Source of the DNA: Fragum whitleyi
Lineage: Eukaryota; Mollusca; Bivalvia; Cardiida; Cardiidae
Direction: 5' to 3'
Assembly (NCBI GenBank): GCA_948146395.1
Contig: OX411552.1
Coordinates: forward strand, 48,185,058-48,249,057
Length of the DNA stretch: 64,000 nt
The notes beneath the pieces are model-generated. The model saw only the letters and a program-made list of their open reading frames with translations. It did not search any database and was not told the origin of the DNA. Shown piece after piece: positions 46,682-57,652 of the stretch. Within the stretch, counting starts at the first letter, position 1. The number at the start of each line of letters is the position of its first letter. A program made the translations under genes and the position numbers.

Positions 46682-46730
46682 TGACGTCACTTCCACGTTA
46701 ACAACGTAACATCTGCCGGAAGTGACGTCA
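46682..46730 (-). promoter_or_regulatory. Two CRE/ATF palindromes upstream of the broken paralogue
   Basis: Perfect TGACGTCA at 46682-46689 and 46723-46730, 41 nt apart, in the block shared with the promoter of the gene at 8452. There the equivalent sites each differ by one or two bases. Confidence 0.5.
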
Positions 46731-46739
46731 CGCTCCCCC

Positions 46740-47494
46740 CCCCCCGCCGACATCTCTTGATTACAAAGAAACAAAGAAGGAAACAATTCAACCGTATCCT
46801 TTGCTGAAACGTTTTCTGAAGTTGATATTATATTGAAAATTTCTCCTTGTGGAAATCTGTTAAATTGATATGATGTCCAAAGGGTCGAAAAGCCGTCATA
46901 ATACTACCTAATCAATCTTCTGGGAATTCCTCTCCAGAATTATCATAATTAAGTAATAAACATAAAGATTATATCATCGTTCTTGTTTTGTATTAGATTG
47001 AATTGTTCCAGAAGGCCTCATTTTAAATAAGTTCTTCGTTGTATTGTTTGTATGGTGACAGCTTAATGAGCTACCTACTTTAAATAAAGATTTTTTTTAT
47101 TATTATAAGAGAATCAGATGAGTGATATAAGACCATCATGGTAATCTTCTTGTTGTTTTGTTTACAGACGAATCGCCGGACACATCTGAAATTATGCCTA
47201 CATAAAGTTGAAAGATCTAGTTCAATATATACCGAAATACTTTTTCCATGAGTAGTCATCCCATTTTGAAAGAATCGGTGTTGTCTCAAAACTTTCCGAA
47301 GAACCCTCTTACGTTGTACATTTTTTTTCCTTTAATGGTTATCTAATGGTACCGACAATGCACCTTGCACCAAAAGGTGTAGGTTTCGTGAAGACATACA
47401 ATTCATAGCTTTATGAAATAAACAAATAATCTCTTCACGTCTTAAATAATTCAAGGGTACTGCAGAGGATGTCGGGATCTGTAAGCGTTCTTTT
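46740..47494. other. Intergenic; nothing recognised
   Basis: A C-run at about 46736-46746, then AT-rich sequence without gene or clear repeat. Confidence 0.45.
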
Positions 47495-47662
47495 GTTGAT
47501 AAATATATAATACGTACTAAGTGTTTTGTATGAAAAAAATATCTAACGAGGTTGGGAAAATTGATCATTGTCGAGGCTATGCCGAGACAATTATCAATTC
47601 TCACAACCGAGTAAGATATTTTTTTCATACAATACAACAAATACGTATTATATTTATCTTAT
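47495..47662. mobile_element. Foldback element, 168 bp
   Basis: A long inverted repeat. The left arm runs AAATATATAATACGTAC, AGTGTTTTGTATGAAAAAAA, TATCTAACGAGGTTGG; the right arm is its near inverse, and the centre is TTGTCGAGGCTATGCCGAGACAA. A partial copy lies at 2228-2345. Confidence 0.75.
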
Positions 47663-48089
47663 AACCTCTATTCGTCGATATTTCTAACTGAAATGCAAGT
47701 TTCTTAAAAAAAAACCTGCATTATATCACTGTTCTAAAAATAACTATCTGATATCATAAAGAATATCATACGGGATGTTATCACACGGATATTTGTGTAG
47801 TGATAAGATAAAATATACAAGCATTAAAGTTAACTTATTATAAAAGTATAATAAAAACATATTTTAAAGCTAAAGTCTCACAAAACATGTCGGCGATTCC
47901 ATTTTTCATCCGTCGATTAGTGTTAATAGAGATGGATCGTTGAAGACGATACCAATGGGAAACTTTTATTTTGCAGTCAATTAAAACACCGGCGAGATGG
48001 TGTCTTATTTCTTGTTCAGCGATCGGTAGCATACTACCGATGGGCTGGCGAAATGTCGACGACATGTCGCACATTTCTTACGGAAGCAG

Positions 48090-48345
48090 AGATATGAGAA
48101 ACAAGAGCACCGCCTACGGGTACCTACGCTCGGCTGTTAAGTGCTGGAAAGTGAAAAATTCTTAGTCGAAAAAAGGGCATGATTTGCACAAAGGGTATCT
48201 AGAGTTATCCCCCTTGACAATATAGGTTGCTCTTTTAATGGTGACCATATGTGCCAAGTTTCAAGTGAGTGCCTTCAGTAGAACCAGAGATATCACAAAA
48301 TGTCATAGTTTTCGCACGACGACGACACCATGGCTATATAAATAG
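48090..48345 (+). repeat. Dispersed repeat starting ACAAGAGCACCGCC
   Basis: Starts AACAAGAGCACCGCCTACGG. 48165-48310 resembles 12670-12815 (GTGACCATATGTGCCAAG versus GTGAACAAGTGTGCCAAG). It ends in GACGACGACACCATGGC. Start and end style recall elements B and C, without a tandem array. Confidence 0.45.
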
Positions 48346-48354
48346 TGATTAATT

Positions 48355-48565
48355 GATTGATTGAATGGAGTTTTACGCCGCTTTCAACATTTTTTCAGTT
48401 ACATCGCGGCGGCTGGAGCACCTTACAATGGTTTCCTGGCATTTCTCTCACCAGTACAACCACCACATCCTCTCCTAGCCTCCAGCTGCTATCTCACATA
48501 GGTCTACGATTATCAACCCATTGGTGAGAGACAAATAGTCGGAAAGAATGAGTGCCGCCTTCGCG
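48355..48565 (+). repeat. Mollusc SINE-like repeat (GAGTTTTACGCCGC)
   Basis: GGAGTTTTACGCCGCTTTCA, then TCAGTTACATCGCGGCGG, is a sequence I recall as a very common dispersed repeat in mollusc genomes. It ends with a TTCGCGGATCGAAC stretch. Confidence 0.5.
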
Positions 48566-48777
48566 GATCGAACATATAAATAATGCATGGAGGCATTAGT
48601 GAATGCGCATTCACACTCTTAAATGAATATGAACATTTACGGTGCGAAGTAAGAATCGTTATGATTTCAAATTTGTCCGGTGCAAAGAAGGAATTATACA
48701 AATATTGAAGTTAACTTATTACGGAAGTAGTGATCTTATAATAAATAACAATATGTTTGCATTATGCTCAAACTGGT

Positions 48778-48916
48778 AGCCTGCCCTGTGTTTTTGATGA
48801 TAAAACGGTGCAAACAGTTTTCCAATCACATCCCGCTTTGCAAGCATGTGTACGTGCAAAGCGGGGTATGATTGAAAAACTGTTTGCAACCGTTTTGTCA
48901 TCCTGAACGCAGGGCT
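48778..48916. mobile_element. Foldback element, GCTTTGCA...GTGCAAAGCGGGG family, copy 1
   Basis: The arms contain GATGATAAAACGGTGCAAAC and its inverse ending TCATCCTGAACGCAGGGCTGG. The centre is CCGCTTTGCAAGCATGTG against TACGTGCAAAGCGG. A second full copy is at 58256-58385 and a decayed part at about 5510-5600. Confidence 0.7.
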
Positions 48917-49029
48917 GGTATTCAGGCCAAGAGTTTAGAATCTTTATCTTTATTTCCTCCATTTTCTGAGGATCTCAAAAACACATTGTTTAAGGTAATA
49001 AATAATTAATGGGGCATAAGTGCAATGCG

Positions 49030-49790
49030 CAATCATACTATTAAATGTTAGTGTACACATTCGGCGCAAAGTAAGAATCGGATTTTTCCGGTGCAAAGTA
49101 GGAATTTATACTTTATCTGTCGATTCTAGAATTATGACGGACAATGTAATATCGCGCAAGGGGAGCCGATTCTAGAATTATGACGGACATTTGTGGAATC
49201 CCGCAAGGGGAGGGGGGTATCGATTTTTCACCTGACGAGGTCCCTGTGCAAAGTAGGAATAGAATTGGACAAAGTAAGAATTTATGTAACACAATGGTTT
49301 AAAATGATGCCTGATTTAATTACTGGTTAATGTATAAGTAAAAAAAGCAAGTATGAAATGTTTTCGTTCTTCAGCCATATTTTCAATAGCATTTAGAATG
49401 CTTGAAAGCAGATATAACTAGTAGCAAATGCAGTCTTTATTATTTGTTACTTTTCGCTACAAGCTCACAAACAATTACAATTGACAGCATTTAGCCGCAA
49501 TTATCCCTTAAGGCAAAGTAAACCAGTAAAACAACAAAAAAGAACAAAAATACATAATTAAATACTATTTTAACATTTCAAACAATACTTACTATGTCCT
49601 CAAGTCTTAATCCACTACGAGAAGAATCCAAATCTTCTTACTTTGTCAAGATTCCTACTTTATATACAGACAATTCTGGACTCGTACTGCGCAAAGTAAG
49701 AATTCCTACTTTGTCCCAGAAAGTAAGATTACTGACTATGCGCAGGATATTTCCGGAATTGAACAAATTCCTACTTAGCGAAGAACATAC
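49030..49790. mobile_element. DNA element with inverted terminal arrays of GCAAAGTAAGAATT
   Basis: The left part (49060-49290) has four copies close to GCAAAGTAGGAAT; the right part (49610-49785) has several in the inverse form (ATTCCTACTTTG) plus one direct. Another pair of direct copies lies further left at 48640-48700, so the element may be larger or present as a second partial copy. No gene inside; a short frame at 49594-49857 is formed by the repeats. Confidence 0.55.
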
Positions 49791-49799
49791 ATTGCATTA

Positions 49800-50521
49800 T
49801 ATATTACTTATATTGCATGCTCTTTTGTCCTTAAATCATTCTTTTTATAGAATATAAAGACGTTTTTCTCATAAAAAAGAAATCATAATTTACCTTTATT
49901 TAAGAGACGTTTACCAGTCAAGATCCCACATGAAAAGTAGCCGTAGACCGGACGGTCAAATACAGTTCAAAACAGCGTGTAATTGACAATAACCAGGATC
50001 AAAACCATTCAAAACCACTCGATCAGCGTTCCTATCATTCATCCCGATGCTGTTGACTGTACATTTAGTTGCCGATACTATACCGAATTCCCGAAATATC
50101 CAATTTACCTTGTTGGTCCATTTCATAGCGTGATGGGTATAACCAGATCGCTAACTTTGGAATTTTACAATACTTGTATTTTTCATGATTGAAATTTTAA
50201 AAGAGTCATACAGATCAATTAAGACAATTTACATACACGTACAACAAACTTGTATTAAGCGACCACTACAGGGACCAAACATACTTTTTGAATGAATATG
50301 CATATTATTATTGCGAAATTCTCAAAATCCTATGTTGTTATAACTCAATAGAATTGTCTCATTGTTGAGTTTTAACAACATATGTTTCATTTTCAATAAC
50401 TTTCAGCCTAACAATACCTACTTTTCAGGATATTGATTGAAAGAAGAGGATTTTTAAAGCGGTCGCTTAATAAAAATGGTCCCTTAATAGGCCCGGTCGC
50501 TCGAGTAAGATTGATTGTAGT
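49800..50521. other. Intergenic, downstream of the C1q gene
   Basis: AT-rich sequence. ACAACATAGG-like and CCTATGTTGTTATAACTCAA words form a weak inverted repeat near 50330-50390. No gene is recognised. Confidence 0.4.
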
Positions 50522-50759
50522 TTATTGAATGTACAATAAGAACCCAGAGAACGTTGTTAGTCCCGAATATCCGTCGCTGTTAAACCAGTAGTCGCCTCGT
50601 TCGTAAGTAACCTGAACCTTGTCGCCTTTTGAGGCGTTGATAATGGCCACATGGCCTCCCATCGATGTTTGAATATCGCCGGATTTTCAACGGCCGCATA
50701 CGGCAAGATTTTGTCGTTCACAGTCAGTGCGACAGTTAGATCACCATCGTCAGCAAATG
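50522..50759 (-). CDS. C1q gene A, second C1q exon, frame-broken
   Basis: The acceptor AATTGCAG is phase-matched: AFADDGDLTVALTVNDKILP is read in the entry frame. From about 50680 the C1q continuation (GDIQTSMGGHVAIINASKG to SGFLLYIQ and TAA at 50522-50524) is in another frame. 238 nt, one short of the length that keeps phase. Without a correction the protein would end early with an unrelated tail. Confidence 0.8.
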
Positions 50760-53700
50760 CTGCAATTGAAGTAAATTAATGTGACCCGTCACGCGAAAAG
50801 AGACCATCTGGGAACTAAGTGAAATATATGTGACCCGTCACGCGAAAAGGGGCCATCCGGGAATTCTGTAAAATGAATTAAAGAAAAGAGATTTGATCCA
50901 GCATAGGTCAACCAGTAGTCGTATTTCAAAAATTCTTTCTCTGGAAGGCAGATTAATCATTCTAGTTGCAGAAAAAAGGCACGGTGCAAAAAGTTTCGAC
51001 CCTTGTCAGTCTGCGCAGTCCGCGCAGTCTGACAAGAGTCGACACTTAACGCACTTCCCGGATGGTCCTTTTTCGCGTGACGGGTCACAAATTATATCTG
51101 AAAAAAAATGGGTACAGCATCGGTTATCGAGAGGTCGTATTTTTGTACAGAAAGGGATAATGATCACTCCAGATTCAGGAAATCAGACAAGTTTTAAAGT
51201 TTCGACCCTAGTCTACCTACGTAATACGCGTAGTCTTACTTGGGTCGACACTTTACATACTATCCAGAAAGTCCCTTATCACGTGACGGGTCACATTTTT
51301 GAATATTTAGATGATATTTATGGAGTGGTCATGAAATAACGAATTTATTAAACGTGTTATATATAAATAGATAAAAACGAGGCTTTGTCGATCCTTTTTT
51401 TCTGTTTTAGAGGAGGTGTTTGATTAAATTGGTATTTTATATCAAAGCGCTAAAAGCGCTGAAGGCCTGGTTTATAAAGAGGTAAGGTGACATTTGAAGG
51501 CATGCACTCGATTTTTTTTTTTAATCTTTTTAGCAAGGCTTTTTAGGCGAGGGAAACCAAGGGTTCCTTTTACCTAGAGGGATCGTAAGCCACATCCTGT
51601 ACCCATTTCAAAGGAAAAATGTCGAACGGTATGCTCACTATATAACGCTGAGTCCGCAAAAAAACCTAATTCCCAAGGTATAGATTAATACGCCCGATAC
51701 CGCTTTGTAGACAGGCGCAACTCGCGTTTTAATAATTTTAGTTGAGTTGATTGGTTTGCAACTAGTCAGTAAATTTATCCATTCGATCGTTCCGTCTAAC
51801 AATCGTAGTGATGCTGTTTTTCTAGGGGCACAAGCTCGCCGGCCCTTTTATTTCACATTGGATTGAGTTCAATAAAGAAGTTGTATTTTACTGTGGGAAT
51901 ACAAGAAATTGATAGGCCAATTTCTCCCTTTCCCACAATATGGTCCTTCCTATACTCATACCTCATTATTTTTCAATTTCTACCCCAGATATTTATCAAA
52001 TTACGCTCATGTTGATTTATTGTCTGCAACCTGCTCCTAATGTAAAATTGTGTCGTCTGTTTAAGGGTTTAAGGATGGGACAAGGCTTTTAATTTTTCTG
52101 ATTTAGATTAATTAATCCATTACAAGACAACAAATCTGTAGACAGGTCCAAATTGTAAAGGGTTGCAGATTACATACAATATATGGGCAAATTATTTAAA
52201 TTTGTAGCAGAAAGGGTAAATTATATTAGGGAGAAAGGAGAAAGTTTTAGTTAGCAGCAATTTCGTCTTTTCCAAATTAGCAAGGTCATCCGTCAAGATC
52301 AAATATAAAAGCTACGTATCTTTAACACAGCAGTGATTTTGGCAGTGATAAGTAAGAAAATATCTGGTATACATGATAAGGACAAGGTGAATAATCAAGG
52401 TTATAATCCAGAAAATTGACCCCGTGTGTTATTTCGTCTATTCAGTTCCCACGCCTTCAGTACTATCAGTCCTTTCTATAGCACAGCGTATTGATAACCG
52501 AAATCTTTGCAATAAATTGATAAAAATTCTAAATATTCATTTCATTAAATCTCTGTTCATTCATGAATTTTCTCAAGGGGAGTATGTGGGGGGCGGTCAA
52601 ATGTAAAAAAAAAAAGATAAATAAAAAAATACCTCTTCATTTGATTTCTTATTTTTTCGAATCCGATAAGCATATTTCTTTTAAAAAATATAGACAAAAT
52701 TCACCTTTTAACACTCACTTAAATTATGAGCTATCCTCCTCCTTCCACCATCCCCCTCCCTTACCCCCTTCCCCCTCCCTCCCTGCTATTTAACGATTCA
52801 ACTTTTTCACATATCAACCATGATTAGTATTTTCGGAATAAATGGATTTGTCCAACGTAGAACAAAAAAAAACTCATCACCTTCTGATTTGATCATTTTA
52901 TTTCTTAGTATTTCGAATCTGATAAGCATATCTTTATCAAAGAAATATTACTATACATACCTACGAAGTAGGAGAAGAGGTACACCCCGCTGATGGGAAC
53001 AGTAAACTGTCCGGTCGTGTTGTCGTAGCCATTCTGGTCGTTCACAAGGACACGGTCAAACCGAATTTTGTTGTTCTCTATCCTCACTTGGTTTTTCCAT
53101 TCAGTTGGATTTACATAAGCGGAGAAGGCAACCGGCATAGTTATACCTACGTAAATACAAAAATACACTAAAATAAATACAGTAAAACTTATTTTAAGCG
53201 ACCACTAACGGAACCAACAAAAATGGTCGTTGAAGAAAATGTCTTGTTTACAAATAAGAAACAAGGTTTTTTATCATATATGCATATTATTGCGAAATTC
53301 TCACTAATCCTTTGTTGAAATCTTCAATGAACTTATCCGAAAGCAAGAAAAGTTCTTGCGTACTCTAAATTGAATCCATTGAGATATAAATGAAAATTTG
53401 CGGACAATACGCTTCTTCGAAAGATGAAACTAAAAATTATAATATACCTGCATGAGATTTGCATGCATGGGACTCTTGTGGATAAACTTGAAATGTTTGC
53501 TTTATACCACCAGTAATAAGGTCTATTTCTTTTTCCAGTTTCTGTAAAAAAATTATAATCATTTTTTTTTTTATAATCATTATCGGCAAATTATATATTT
53601 ATTCATTAGTTTAAATGAGTGATCAAAGATTAAATTTGACTATACTCATATAGACAAAATCCACCTTTTAACACCCACTTAATGGTAAAATGAACGAAAG

Positions 53701-55812
53701 CGGGATGTAAGTTTTTCGATTACGAATTTCACAGATTAGGCGGTGAGTTAATCTCATGATAATCTACCGTTATTCATCGATAACCCACCGAAAATCAGTA
53801 AAGAATCATTTAAGCCTGTGCGTGACATTTCCATTAATTTCAAATGTGCGCCAAGCAAAGACTCTGGCCAGCCTGTGCACCTGCACAGTCTGACCAGTGT
53901 CTTCACTTTACTTTTTTTTTTTAGAAAGATAAGGTCCAAATGTGTCTTTAGAAAGTCATGCAAACTTCTAATTATACTATATGGCAGTCAATGTCGGTGA
54001 ATGTAAGTCCTTCAAGCACGTGTCAAATGGCTGGAAATGTCACACAAAGGCTCATTTATATTTGCCACTGCTTTCTTTTGAACATTTCCCAATCTCTCTT
54101 GTTGCTGTCTTAACCTTTGTTCGAATCGCTGGATTGTAGCCTTTTGTATATATGATGTTGATTCTAACTTTCGAATGGCCCTTTCGTTTGATTCTGCTTG
54201 TCGCATAAGTCGACTTATCAGCTTAGAATCAAACTGTTGCATTTCTTTTACTACAACTTGTCCTGCAGATATAATATGATAAAATATTGTGTTTATTTTA
54301 ACACTCAACTGCTTATTTTTTCTAGTATGATGTAATTATTAGTTGTAAAAGGATTTAACTGGAATGAAATGAAAATAAGAGAAGAGCTCAGAAGAAGAAA
54401 AATATTTGAATTGTAAACAATAAGCAACCGTTTTTCAAGCACGCGAGTATGCTTTAAGTAATAGCGACATTGATGTCATTTTAAAAGAGAGCATAATACA
54501 TACCCTCCGCATACGAAGTAAAGGCCTTTTTTTGGTATCAGCACGCGTGTCTGCCTGCCCATTCGTCCGCCCTACCGTCCGTCCGAAAACACACACGAGC
54601 GAGACAAGACAAAAGAGCGGAAACCAAATGACGCAAATGAAGGAACATTTGTGACCCGTCACGCAAAAAGGGACCATCCGGAAACCCCTTGAAATGAAAT
54701 ATTGGGCAAGGATTTGGATCCAGTCTGACCAAGGTCAACACTTTTCGCACTTCTCAGATGGTCCATTTTCGCGTGACGGGTCACATTTATAAAAATGGAT
54801 TTCGATAGGTAAAATTAGGATCATCTGGAATCATCTTTTTGAATCAGCGTTGGTGGATCTACAGTCAATTGCATCGTGAAATTGACAAGTTGATTGATTT
54901 TGGAATGATTTTGGAATGGATTTGAATGAGTGTGTGGAGCGAGTTTTGAATTTAATTTGAGGGAGATAAACCAATATATCAAATTTTGTTCAAGATGGAC
55001 AAAATCAGCCAAATTTTTTACCTCCCTTCAATAAAATATACGTTATTTTCTGTTTGTGTGTCTTCGTGGACCAATTAAACACTCTTACGTCCACACCACC
55101 TAATAAATCGTAGAATAAATAGATCTATTGGAACTAAATGTTGATCGTCTTAGTCGAATTCGAAATGTTTTCTTAACATTTTTGAACGTTTTTGATCGAT
55201 TTGAGTGAGTGTTTGGAGTGAATGAATGAAACGCTGATTGAGCTATTTAGAATGGTTTTGATCGGAAAGATTGTCATTTTCATTATGTAATTAACTGCAC
55301 TCAATGTATGACTTTGATTTAGTCAAAAGCATTGGAGATTCTTAAACATGTACTTTTATTCTTGTGGGACAAATGTCGCAATCTTTCTTCATCTTCTTTA
55401 GGTAGTGGACCCGTAATAGTTCCGCAACGTTTCGTATGTAATGAACTTTAACAGTGTTAATCGAGGTTTCCAAATGATTTTCATTAGGAAACCTCGGTCG
55501 AAATTTGTGAAAATCACGAGTTCCGAAATATTGCGGAACTATTAAGAGTCCAATACCTTAAGCTTAATATAATCTTATAACAAAAAGTCTCATTTCTTCG
55601 ATAATCAGAACAAAAATACCAGAAAACTCACCCGAATGTTTACGGCTTGCCTTTTCCTTCACAGATGTATCCAGTTTGGTTGACTTGTCCCCAAAGAGTG
55701 AGAATTCTACAGGCTTTGCTCCTGACTTGAGCTGGACGCCACGTGAACCGGGAATCGAACAAACGACCGTGCGTACGAAAACGGTGAATATCAGCAACTT
55801 TAAATTTAGCAT
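50522..55812 (-). CDS. C1q-domain secreted protein with coiled-coil stalk (last exon has a frame break)
   Basis: Exons on the minus strand: 55632-55812 (signal peptide MLNLKLLIFTVFVRTVVCS and linker), 54262 down to about 54069 (coiled coil), 53448-53541 (short linker beginning KLEKEIDLI), 52961-53146 (first half of C1q) and 50522-50759 (second half). Bivalve C1qDC proteins of this layout are soluble lectin-like recognition molecules that trimerise through the stalk. C1q signatures: FDRVLVNDQNGYD, FTVPISGVYLFSYFV, HVAIINASKGDKV, LTTFSGFLLY. All phases match except in the last exon, where one base appears to be missing at 50680-50690. The donor of the coiled-coil exon is unclear because a MITE begins 15 nt further on. 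It may be a pseudogene or contain a sequence error. Confidence 0.78.
50780..51295. mobile_element. Nested MITEs, TGTGACCCGTCACGCGAAAA family
   Basis: The inner element (50829-51089) begins TGTGACCCGTCACGCGAAAA and ends with the inverse. Around it an outer pair of the same ends starts at 50780 and closes at 51295. The inside contains the hairpin GTCAGTCTGCGCAGTCCGCG with its partner. A further copy is at 54650-54785; relics lie at 62150-62200 and 62755-62790. It starts only 20 nt from the splice acceptor of the last exon of C1q gene A. Confidence 0.75.
51296..52904 (-). other. Intron of C1q gene A; no other gene
   Basis: AT-rich. 52060-52160 has GACAGGTCCAAATTGTAAAG and GGGTT words like the end of the TTAA-flanked MITE, probably a relic. 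A run of C-rich sequence (CCCCCTCCC) lies near 52745-52790. Confidence 0.45.
52961..53146 (-). CDS. C1q gene A, first C1q exon
   Basis: 186 nt, acceptor TTTACGTAG, donor GTAG|GTATGT. Encodes ITMPVAFSAYVNPTEW, RFDRVLVNDQNGYDNTTGQF and TVPISGVYLFSYFV, the first half of the jelly-roll. Reading frame intact. Confidence 0.9.
53448..53541 (-). CDS. C1q gene A, linker exon
   Basis: 94 nt between TTTTACAG and a CAG|GTATAT donor; encodes KLEKEIDLITGGIKQ, then a polar segment with one Cys. It ends in phase 1 as the C1q exon requires. Confidence 0.65.
53812..54053. mobile_element. MITE, GAGCCTGTGC family, copy 3
   Basis: Ends AAGCCTGTGCGTGACATTTC and the inverse TGGAAATGTCACACAAAGGCTC. It contains AAAGACTCTGGCCAGCCTG. 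It abuts the coiled-coil exon of C1q gene A. Confidence 0.75.
54069..54262 (-). CDS. C1q gene A, coiled-coil exon
   Basis: Acceptor ATATCTGCAG, phase matched to exon 1. Encodes a heptad-rich helix (QQFDSKLISRLMRQAESNER, then AIRKLE and RFEQRLRQQQERL). The chosen end at GCA|GTGGCA keeps phase but is a weak donor. A GAGCCTGTGC-family MITE occupies 53812-54053, just beyond, and may have displaced the original donor. Confidence 0.6.
54650..54785. mobile_element. MITE, TGTGACCCGTCACGCGAAAA family
   Basis: 136 bp with ends TGTGACCCGTCACGC and its exact inverse, followed inward by AAAAGGGACCATCCGG and partner. Confidence 0.8.
54861..55297. mobile_element. MITE, ACAGTTA...GTGAAATTGACA family, copy 2
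   Basis: Left ACAGTCAATTGCATCGTGAA, right TCATTTTCATTATGTAATTA then ACTGC; inner words TTGAATGAGTGTGTGGAGCG and TGAGTGAGTGTTTGGAGTGA repeat at both sides. Confidence 0.65.
55398..55561. mobile_element. Foldback MITE, AAGGTAGTGGACC family, copy 2
   Basis: 164-bp palindrome with TTAGGTAGTGGACCCGTAAT at left and CCAATACCTTAA at right; the centre is CATTAGGAAACCTCGG. Confidence 0.8.
55632..55812 (-). CDS. C1q gene A, exon 1 (signal peptide)
   Basis: 60 codons plus one base, ending at a perfect GTGAGT donor. A hydrophobic N-terminus with predicted cleavage after VVCS, then a polar linker (GVQLKSGAKPVEFSLFG). Confidence 0.75.
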
Positions 55813-56103
55813 GTTTCTGATATTTTTTCTGTGCCTTGATCGTTGGTTGTGGATGTGATTTGCGATGATGGAACTCGGGTCATCTTATTCTTGAAAGTGG
55901 GACACGTCATTTCCAAAAAGGAAGAGATTTGGAAGTTTGGAAGTGAGTAATTGCACTCAGTCGTTTAAATATTAACCGTTGCACGACAAAACCCACTTGG
56001 GAACTACTTAAAGGGATATCTCTTAAATAAATTTGGATCGAAAGAGAACGACCGAGGTACGAGTCGTTTGTCTCCTACTTCTGATAAGCTGTAGCAGTAA
56101 TGA

Positions 56104-56405
56104 TTAACACATTCATTTACACATTCATTTACACATTTATTTACACATTCATTCACAATCATTCACACATTCATTCATTTATACATTCATCCATTCATTC
56201 ATTGCTAACCATTCCTTCCTTCCTTCCTTCCTTCATTCATTCATTCATTCTTTCTTCCATTCATTCATTCATTCATTCATTCATTCATTCATTCATTCGT
56301 TCATTCATTCATTCATTCATTCATTTATTTATTCATTCATTCATTCGTTCATTCATTCATGCAAATGTTATTTCATTCATTCATTCGTTCACTTGCTCGT
56401 TCGTT
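56104..56405 (+). repeat. (ATTC)n microsatellite
   Basis: About 300 bp of ATTC units with interruptions such as ACAC and CTTC. The long Ser/His/Ile-rich frame across it is an artefact of the repeat. Confidence 0.95.
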
Positions 56406-56629
56406 CACTGGATTTGTATATTTATGTTATTTCCATTGATTGTATATATGTTTTTGCTCTTCAGTCTTTTGGAGGAAAATAAAGTATATATAAAAATGGT
56501 AGTTCGCCTGAGTTTGTTATCAGTTTTTCGTTCAGATGAAATGTTGAGGTTGTACTGATGTGACAGCCGACAGGAAACAATGGTTAGATATACCAGCCGC
56601 CGCGATGTAACTGCAATAATTACGAATAT

Positions 56630-56849
56630 GAGCCTGTGCGCGAGATATCCAACAGTTTCAAATATGTGCAAAGCAAAGATTCTGACCAGTCTATGCATCC
56701 GCTTTACGCTTAATATATAGAAAAGGTCTCCAAGTATCTGTACATAGACCATCAGGTAAATTTATATTTACAATTTGTGGCTTTCTACGTCTCTCAGCGT
56801 TTGCGAATCAGGAATATTTCAAATTGTTGGAAATGTCATGCACAGGCTC
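56630..56849. mobile_element. MITE, GAGCCTGTGC family, copy 4
   Basis: 220 bp, ends GAGCCTGTGCGCGAGATATC and GGAAATGTCATGCACAGGCTC (its near inverse). Confidence 0.75.
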
Positions 56850-57057
56850 ATATGGCGCGACACTCGATTCAAAGAAAGTGGTAAGCTGATAAAGATATAC
56901 CCAATGAGCTTACCAGAGCCAGGGTTACATTGTAGCAGCTTCCGTATTTTCCGGACAATGAGCCGCATCGGTTAATTAATAAGCCGCAGCTGTCAATTAT
57001 TATTACAATTTCAGATATCAAAGGCAACATGTAAGCCGCACCGGTAAATGAGCCGTA

Positions 57058-57190
57058 ATAATGATGATGATAATAATAATAATGATAATTATAATTATAA
57101 TAATAATAATAATAATATCTTTATTTCATGGTGGTAGAACATGTTATTTTCGTTTTTCAACTTTTTTTTAAAAAAAGAAAAGACTTTTTT
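57058..57190 (-). mobile_element. LINE 3' end fragment with (TTA)n tail
   Basis: On the minus strand, AAATAAAGATATTATTATT and a long TTA-type tail resemble the end of the LINE at 45424-45464. Only about 70 nt of body may be present. It lies in the 3' flank of C1q gene B. Confidence 0.45.
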
Positions 57191-57416
57191 CGTTTGAAAT
57201 AACATGAAAATACATTAATTTTATACAGAAAATAGGTGCAGCAGATTTTGCCACCTGATGCGAGTTAAACAAATCAAAATTCTTCATTGTATTGGATTGC
57301 ATTTATATTTTATAATTGTTTTCCCATTGTGGAACTCGTAACTGAATTGTTTGAGAATAGAGATTGTTTATCAAGAACTTAATGTGCCTTGAAAATCAAA
57401 TGTTCCGCTAAACCAA

Positions 57417-57652
57417 CTAAATATAGTGTAAGAAACCAGAAAGCGTCGAATATCCATAGTCGGAATTGCTGATTATTCTTCCACCGCCATTACTGTACTG
57501 TAACTTGACTTTCTGTCCCTTTGAAACTCTAAGAATGACTGAGTTTCCGCCTTCTACAACGTCTACCGTGTTCGAGGCATCGGCGATTCCATACGAAACA
57601 GGCTTTCCGTCAACGGTAAGGACACAAGTCGAAAAGGTTCTAATCCTCTGAC
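57417..57652 (-). CDS. C1q gene B, last exon
   Basis: 236 nt, acceptor ATATTCAG, stop TAG at 57417-57419. Carries the second half of C1q (STCVLTVDGKPVSYGIADAS through SGFLHYI). Reading frame intact. Confidence 0.92.

Noticed and set aside
56100..56558. Open frame of 152 residues rich in Phe, Ile, His and Ser
   Set aside because: It is a translation of the (ATTC)n microsatellite.
57466..57651. Plus-strand frame of 61 residues
   Set aside because: It is the reverse strand of the last exon of C1q gene B.
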